Assembly: GCA_049965815.1 (NCBI GenBank) | Contig: JBMFVV010000003.1 | Span: 31,741-95,740 of the forward strand | Length of the DNA: 64,000 nt | Reading direction: 5' to 3' | Source: GCA-001856825 sp049965815 | GTDB lineage: Archaea; Thermoplasmatota; Thermoplasmata; Thermoplasmatales; GCA-001856825 | Shown here: piece by piece, positions 59,372 through 64,000 of the stretch | How positions within the stretch are numbered: the stretch's first letter is position 1 | How the letters are laid out: each line of letters starts with the position of its first letter | Program-made: the position numbers and the translations under genes | Notes under the pieces: generated by a model | The model's database searches: none | Seen by the model: only the letters and a program-made list of their open reading frames with translations | What the model was told of the DNA's origin: nothing

Positions 59372-59387
59372 GCTTTATTTATATATA
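59372..59387 (+). promoter_or_regulatory. TATA box of the radical SAM gene
   Basis: CTTTATTTATATATAG about 65 bases before TTG 59447 predicts a leader of roughly 40 bases; AGAGGTAA precedes the TTG as ribosome binding site. Confidence 0.4.
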
Positions 59388-59446
59388 GTAGTAAGAAAAA
59401 TTAATTAACGGTCTCGAAATTCCATCAGCAACAAGAGGTAATTAGA

Positions 59447-61129
59447 TTGGCTAAGTATGTACTAATATCAGATAACACGTTGATGTACGGTTACAGGGAC
59501 TTCCCCCTGCTTGATTTCCTACCTTCTGCGCCAGTCTCAAAAATACCTGCCCCAATATTCAACTTTCTGAAGGGACCGCCATATCCAATGCTCAGTGACG
59601 GACAGCCAGTCCACACCACATATGCTGTCAGAAAGGTAGAGGCGTCACTGCTAAGAAAGAATAAGAGGGAAGATATATACGTTGCTCAGAACGAGAGCAT
59701 AGAAAGAGCGATAAAGGATGATACAGAAGTCATCGGTGTAAGCACCATGGATCCCCTGGGTCTGGGGCCAACAACTATGTCTTACTTCGTTCTCTTCGGA
59801 GGGGACCCATATGCTTGGGTCAGAAAGGAATGGGAAGCTCTCATTGCAAAGATCAACGCTATAAGAAAAGGAAAGAAGGCAAAACTGCTTGTTGGTGGAC
59901 CTGGAGTCCTGGAATTCTTCCAGATGAGATCCGAACTGGATAAGGAGGGCATAGATTATGCATTCTCCGGAGAGGCGGATGACATTCTGCCAGAACTATT
60001 TGAACAGGTCGCAAATGACAGCATCGACTCGAAGCTGTTCTACAAAGGATACACGGAATATGATGACAGATTCAACAGAAGCTACAAGCAGGATGACAAG
60101 ATTCTATCCAGAACACTCACAGGAAAGCTCTATCCAAGACTCGAGGAAATACCCACCATTGTGAACCCGGTAATTAAGGGGATGATAGAGGTAATGAGGG
60201 GGTGTGGAATCGGATGCGATTTCTGTGAAGTGACATTGAGACCTCTAAGATACTACACTCCAGAAATGATAAGCGCTGAAATAGATGTGAATCTCAGGAA
60301 AGGAGGGAATAGCCATGTGTGGCTCCATTCTGATGACATCTGGGGATATAAGCACGACAATTTCTTCAGGCCGAATGAGGATGCACTCATTGGTATGTTC
60401 AAGAGCATAATGGATACTCCAGGTGTTACCGGGACTAATCCCACTCACGGCAGAATCTCCATTCCATCTGGATATCCTGAGATGATGGAAAAGCTGTCAA
60501 ATGTAATGAAGGCTGGTCCGAAGAACTGGATTGGAATTCAGACAGGTCTTGAAACTGGAAGCGAGTCCCTCGCAAAGAAGCATATGCCCAACAAGACGAT
60601 GCCACTGAAAATTGGAGTGGACGGAAGCTGGGAAGAGATAGTATGGCAGGGCGTGTACAACGAAACAAAATACTACTGGAGGTCTGCATTCACGCTTCAG
60701 GTAGGGCAGCCAGGTGAGACGGAAGAGGACCTCTGGGATACTGTGGCCATGGTCAACAGGCTGAGCAATTCATTCATTGACGACGGCAGGCCATTTGAAT
60801 TCACTGTCACTCCCCTGAAGAATGTACCCATGGGAAGAATCACATCAAAGAGACTGGATAGTTCTCTTCTCAATGAGGCTGAACTTGCGGTGTATTACGC
60901 ATCGTACAGGCATCTGGCAAAGATGGCAGCTAGGAGAAGGTCTGAGGGGACTGGAAACCTATTAGTGAAAGCTGGAACAAGTATGATAATATCATTTGGT
61001 GGAGTTCTGATGCTGAAGGTTGTCGAGGACATAGCAAGGAAGAAGGGCGTCGACATATCAAAGGTGAAGAGATATGGTCTGGAGCAGAGGAAGGAGTTCT
61101 CTACATTAGGTTCGCTCGCACACGCCTAA
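59447..61129 (+). CDS. B12-binding-domain radical SAM protein (COG1032-like)
   Basis: The 560-residue protein has an N-terminal B12-domain-like region (EVIGVSTMDPLGLGP, AKLLVGGPGVLEFFQM, GIDYAFSGEADDILPELF) and a radical SAM core from about residue 240: MRGCGIGCDFCEVTLRP, a CxxxCxxC cluster site, then WIGIQTGLETGSESLAKKHM and GQPGETEEDLWDTV. The start is TTG 59447. Members of this superfamily modify lipids, tRNA or cofactors. In Thermoplasmatales a membrane-lipid role is conceivable, but nothing here proves it. It stands alone between a K+ channel and a glycosyltransferase. Confidence 0.82.
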   Translation: MAKYVLISDNTLMYGYRDFPLLDFLPSAPVSKIPAPIFNFLKGPPYPMLSDGQPVHTTYAVRKVEASLLRKNKREDIYVAQNESIERAIKDDTEVIGVSTMDPLGLGPTTMSYFVLFGGDPYAWVRKEWEALIAKINAIRKGKKAKLLVGGPGVLEFFQMRSELDKEGIDYAFSGEADDILPELFEQVANDSIDSKLFYKGYTEYDDRFNRSYKQDDKILSRTLTGKLYPRLEEIPTIVNPVIKGMIEVMRGCGIGCDFCEVTLRPLRYYTPEMISAEIDVNLRKGGNSHVWLHSDDIWGYKHDNFFRPNEDALIGMFKSIMDTPGVTGTNPTHGRISIPSGYPEMMEKLSNVMKAGPKNWIGIQTGLETGSESLAKKHMPNKTMPLKIGVDGSWEEIVWQGVYNETKYYWRSAFTLQVGQPGETEEDLWDTVAMVNRLSNSFIDDGRPFEFTVTPLKNVPMGRITSKRLDSSLLNEAELAVYYASYRHLAKMAARRRSEGTGNLLVKAGTSMIISFGGVLMLKVVEDIARKKGVDISKVKRYGLEQRKEFSTLGSLAHA

Positions 61130-61190
61130 ACTGATCTTCGCTGGCAAGAACCACATTCGCCTTCAATTGCTGTAACTGTCAGTTCGTCCC

Positions 61191-62306
61191 TTATTCATCC
61201 TTTGATAGCGAGTACGTGGTACCTCTCCAGGTCACCCTCCTCCTTGTAATACCGGAAATGAGGTTCCAGACATAGATGAACGGGAGGATGAATGTGAGAG
61301 AAGGAAAATACCAAGTCTTGACCGGGACTTTTCTCTGGCTATTTATTGAATTGTAGACGAATGGAAACAGGAATATAATGAAAAGCGGACTGACAAAAAT
61401 GGAGAAGATTACGGATGACAGTACGAGGTATATGGTAGCATTGTAATAGATCATTCCGTAAATGAACGTCCTGTTCGTGTAATAAACTGAAAATGCAGTC
61501 TGCCTGTTTGCCCACTCAACAAAAGTTTCAAAATTATCGTTGGAGTGTATTTCTGGCTTTGATCCTGGAACATAGGAAACCCTGAGCCCCTTATCCTCAA
61601 CTATTTTCAACACTGCTATGTCGTCTGAAACGGATTCAGAAAAAGATCTGAGCGCCGCGTCATCCAAGAGGTCTCTCCTGAAGGCCATTGACCCACCCCA
61701 CACAAACCTGGTCAGACCTGATTCCATCATCGACTGACCTACCAACCCCCAGAACATCTTCAACTTGCTCCAGAAACCGCCGTCAGGATAGAACACAGGG
61801 AATGTTGTTGATGCTCCTACTGCCGGGTCGTGAAGGGGAAGCAAGAGACCTTTCAACCAACCACTGTTCACCCTTATGTCTGAGTCTGCAACTACGTAAT
61901 AATCATAATCTGGAAATTCAATCAACGCTGAATATATGGCCCTGACTTTACCGCTGCACTTCACGCAGGATGCGCTGGATACGGAATATCTGATTCCATG
62001 CTTCTTGAGGAAAGGGACTGATTCGTCGGCGCCGCTATCTACAACCGCAACTATGTCATAAGGACCGTATTCCTGCGCCCTCAGGGAGGCCAGATTCTCC
62101 TCGAGTTCATAGTCCACTCCCTTTATGGGTAATATCACTAGAGCTTTCCTGGTGGCATTGGAACTGGCATCCTTGTTGCCTTCAACAACATCCCTGTTCC
62201 TCCTCCCCAAGTAGGTGAGCATAACACCTGCTGCAAATAGAAAGTTTAGTAAGAATACCGCCCACCACAGTGCACCCATTTTTACAAGGAATCCCAACTG
62301 ACTCAT
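61191..62306 (-). CDS. Membrane glycosyltransferase family 2
   Basis: About 371 residues from ATG 62306, which I prefer to 62390 because a TATA box at 62327-62338 predicts a start near 62304 and the N terminus then begins with the first membrane span. The GT2 domain has IVAVVDSGADES, a DSD metal motif in YYVVADSDIRVNSGW and a GGSMAFRRDLLDD acceptor region; four or so C-terminal spans follow. It resembles ceramide-glucosyltransferase-like enzymes that add sugars to lipids at the membrane. The acceptor is unknown. Confidence 0.87.
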   Translation of the reverse strand: MSQLGFLVKMGALWWAVFLLNFLFAAGVMLTYLGRRNRDVVEGNKDASSNATRKALVILPIKGVDYELEENLASLRAQEYGPYDIVAVVDSGADESVPFLKKHGIRYSVSSASCVKCSGKVRAIYSALIEFPDYDYYVVADSDIRVNSGWLKGLLLPLHDPAVGASTTFPVFYPDGGFWSKLKMFWGLVGQSMMESGLTRFVWGGSMAFRRDLLDDAALRSFSESVSDDIAVLKIVEDKGLRVSYVPGSKPEIHSNDNFETFVEWANRQTAFSVYYTNRTFIYGMIYYNATIYLVLSSVIFSIFVSPLFIIFLFPFVYNSINSQRKVPVKTWYFPSLTFILPFIYVWNLISGITRRRVTWRGTTYSLSKDE

Positions 62307-62326
62307 AAAGTTTCTTTCATTCCATT

Positions 62327-62338
62327 CATAAAATACGC
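62327..62338 (-). promoter_or_regulatory. TATA box of the glycosyltransferase gene
   Basis: The minus strand reads GCGTATTTTATG, about 26 bases before ATG 62306. It decides between the two in-frame starts. Confidence 0.4.
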
Positions 62339-62414
62339 ATTTCTCTGTTGTGAAACTGACATAATTAAGCCTCATTACGGCAACATACAAGTAAGAATAC
62401 CATTTAACCCTGAT

Positions 62415-63566
62415 ATGGTAAATACGCCATACGGGGGAAGTCTGAAAGTTTCAATGGATTTGGGCAATGAAGAAAGGCACATAGATGGACTTAAAGGCAT
62501 GATTGCTGTGAAACCGTTCATTGACTTCTTCTATGACTCACTCAAGCTGGCAGATGGTTCGTACAGTCCACTGGAAGGCTTCATGAACGAGGAGGAAGTA
62601 AATGACGTGATCAAGAAGAGAACACTGCATAATGGCCTTCCATGGACGATACCGATAATATTTTCAATAGACACTTCCCTCAATGAAAAGTTGAAGGCAG
62701 GAGACCAGATTGCCTTACTGGACCAGAACGATAAACCCTACGGTACTATGGACATTGAAACCAAATTCAGGTTAAACAAGAAGGAGGTGGCACAGAACGT
62801 CTACGGAACACTTGATCTCAAGCATCCAAACGTTCAGGATATTTTCGAGAAATACGGTGAAAATGCGATTTCTGGAAAGGTATGGATATTCAGGATACCG
62901 GAATTGCCAGGTGGTGGATATGAGAAACACCCTTCAGAGATCAGGGAAGAGTTCGCCAGACGAGGATGGAATAATGTTGTTGCATATCAAGCAAGGAATC
63001 CACCACACGTTGCACATGAATACCTGCAGAAGGTATCGCTTGAAAACCCTGGAATAGACGGACTTTTCGTACACCTTGTCATAGGGAGACTGAAGAAGGG
63101 TGACTACAAGGCCAATGTGATATTGGATACATATGATGCACTCCTCAAGAATTATCACAGGAAAGAGAAGGCGTTCATGGCATCCCTCTCCATCACCATG
63201 AGATATGCCGGTCCAAGGGCGGCAATCTTGCTGGCCATAATCAGGAGGAACTACGGTGCTACTCACTACATAATAGGAAGGGATCAGGCCGGCGTCGGAA
63301 ATTATTATGACCCATATGCGGCACAGAGAATTTTTGATGAAATGGATATTGGCATAGTCCCGCTGAAATTTAAGGAGACTTTCTATTGCAAGAAGTGCAG
63401 GGGCATAACATCTGAAAGTGTCTGTCCGCACGGCATCGAGGACAGGATGATAATAAGTCAAACAAAGATAAGGGAGATGCTGAAGAGTGGTCAGGAAATT
63501 CCTCAGGAGATCATTAGACCTGAGATAGCAAAGATACTTGAAAAGGGGGACGTGCTGAACGAGTGA
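62415..63566 (+). CDS. sat: Sulfate adenylyltransferase (ATP sulfurylase)
   Basis: The 383-residue enzyme makes adenylyl sulfate from ATP and sulfate. Motifs are VVAYQARNPPHVAHEYLQK, FVHLVIGRLKKGDY, GATHYIIGRDQAGVGNYYDP and a zinc-site-like CKKCRGITSESVCPHG. Length and order match the archaeal/bacterial homomeric enzyme. A later start at MDLGNEE (62454) is possible. No APS reductase or kinase is in the window. It diverges from the glycosyltransferase. Confidence 0.95.
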   Translation: MVNTPYGGSLKVSMDLGNEERHIDGLKGMIAVKPFIDFFYDSLKLADGSYSPLEGFMNEEEVNDVIKKRTLHNGLPWTIPIIFSIDTSLNEKLKAGDQIALLDQNDKPYGTMDIETKFRLNKKEVAQNVYGTLDLKHPNVQDIFEKYGENAISGKVWIFRIPELPGGGYEKHPSEIREEFARRGWNNVVAYQARNPPHVAHEYLQKVSLENPGIDGLFVHLVIGRLKKGDYKANVILDTYDALLKNYHRKEKAFMASLSITMRYAGPRAAILLAIIRRNYGATHYIIGRDQAGVGNYYDPYAAQRIFDEMDIGIVPLKFKETFYCKKCRGITSESVCPHGIEDRMIISQTKIREMLKSGQEIPQEIIRPEIAKILEKGDVLNE

Positions 63567-63642
63567 TACATTTACAAAGAGATGACACAATAAAAACACA
63601 ACTGCAAAGAGACCAGTATTTCCTGACCATTCTTCGAGAATG

Positions 63643-64000
63643 TCAAATCTGCGTTGATAGAGGATGGTAATAATGATGCCAGTATGACATCCTCAGGAGA
63701 CCCTCATTAGTCTTGAATCTGTGCTTGAGGAGCCATGACATGACGGAGAAGTGCCTCTCTGCAATCCCTGTTGTCTTCTCAACGTTGCTGTCCTTCAGGT
63801 AGAGGAACACCTCTCCCCTGTTCTCTTCCAGGAAAGAGAGGAATTTCGACATTATGGGGTTGTCCCCGTAGTATCTGTCAAGTATTCCTATGATGTACTG
63901 AATTGTTTCACTCTCAGATTTACCCTCCATGCCCTCTATTATTGAGGGGTAGTTTCCTATCTTCCTCAGGTTCCCTGGCGTCTGGAAGAACATGAATTTT
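63643..64000 (-). mobile_element. Transposase, C-terminal part (runs off the window)
   Basis: The minus-strand frame is open to the window edge and ends at 63643. It contains NVEKTTGIAERHFSVMSWLL, then KHRFKTNEGLLRMSYWHHYY, the pattern of the C-terminal end of a DDE-type transposase, where the Glu may be the third catalytic residue. The Met at 63993 may be internal, because no promoter is visible before the edge. The family cannot be named from this part, and whether the rest is intact is unknown. Confidence 0.5.

Noticed and set aside
1..64000. CRISPR array
   Set aside because: No regularly spaced identical repeats of 25-40 bases were seen, and no cas genes are present; the TnpB belongs to the IS607 element.

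Overview
The window looks like chromosomal DNA of a Thermoplasmatales-type archaeon (Euryarchaeota). The basis is gene content: archaeal NAC, a KEOPS Pcc1-like subunit, archaeosine synthase, an archaeal CCA-adding enzyme, UPF0147, archaeal type IV pilins, a separate small B12-binding subunit of methylmalonyl-CoA mutase, and a tRNA without encoded CCA. Many starts lie 22-31 bases downstream of an archaeal TATA box, so leaderless transcripts look common. GTG and TTG starts are frequent. The genus cannot be fixed from the sequence alone.

Layout: 1-4.5 kb holds the end of a secreted protein, an Mrp-type Fe-S carrier ATPase, an ABC exporter with a PadR regulator, a GTPase-less SelB/EF-Tu relative, a Pcc1-like gene and tRNA-Arg(GCG). 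4.5-7.6 kb, directly behind the tRNA, is an A+T-rich accessory stretch of orphan genes. 7.7-11.2 kb holds a CinA/MoaB-like gene and an eIF2B-like gene cut in two by an IS607-family element (serine recombinase plus TnpB). 11.4-16.9 kb carries an MFS pump with a MarR regulator, an esterase, an FAD amine oxidoreductase and an ornithine-cyclodeaminase-like enzyme. 17-21.7 kb is a second accessory stretch: two pilins, small membrane proteins, a second copy of one orphan family, a decayed copy of the other, and small regulators.

21.7-26.5 kb encodes methylmalonyl-CoA mutase (two subunits) and aconitase. 26.5-35.4 kb is an envelope and transport block: a PadR-type regulator, an MFS pump and a surface protein in one operon, then a DUF1453-like membrane protein, a TatD-like hydrolase and a large MMPL/RND protein. 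35.5-51.4 kb is a nearly complete fatty-acid beta-oxidation island: SCP2 protein, hydroxyacyl-CoA dehydrogenase/enoyl-CoA hydratase fusion, ETF alpha and beta, a membrane HdrD/EtfD-like oxidoreductase, three acyl-CoA dehydrogenases, an acyl-CoA synthetase, two thiolases (one with a DUF35 partner) and a thioesterase. Together these would activate and oxidise fatty acids and pass electrons through ETF to the quinone pool. Odd-chain products could enter the TCA cycle through the mutase.

51.5-63.6 kb is mostly housekeeping: peroxiredoxin, triosephosphate isomerase, CCA-adding enzyme, NAC, archaeosine synthase, a phosphoesterase, a K+ channel, a radical SAM protein, a glycosyltransferase and ATP sulfurylase. 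It also holds a tandem ribbon-helix-helix regulator overlapping a strongly divergent FtsZ-like gene. A transposase fragment runs off the right edge.

The most interesting items are the FtsZ-like pseudo-GTPase beside the tandem RHH regulator, the IS607 insertion whose removal restores the eIF2B-like reading frame, the TnpB with an apparently relocated catalytic glutamate, the duplicated and decaying orphan gene pair, and an acyl-CoA dehydrogenase that lacks both known catalytic-base positions beside an intact partner.
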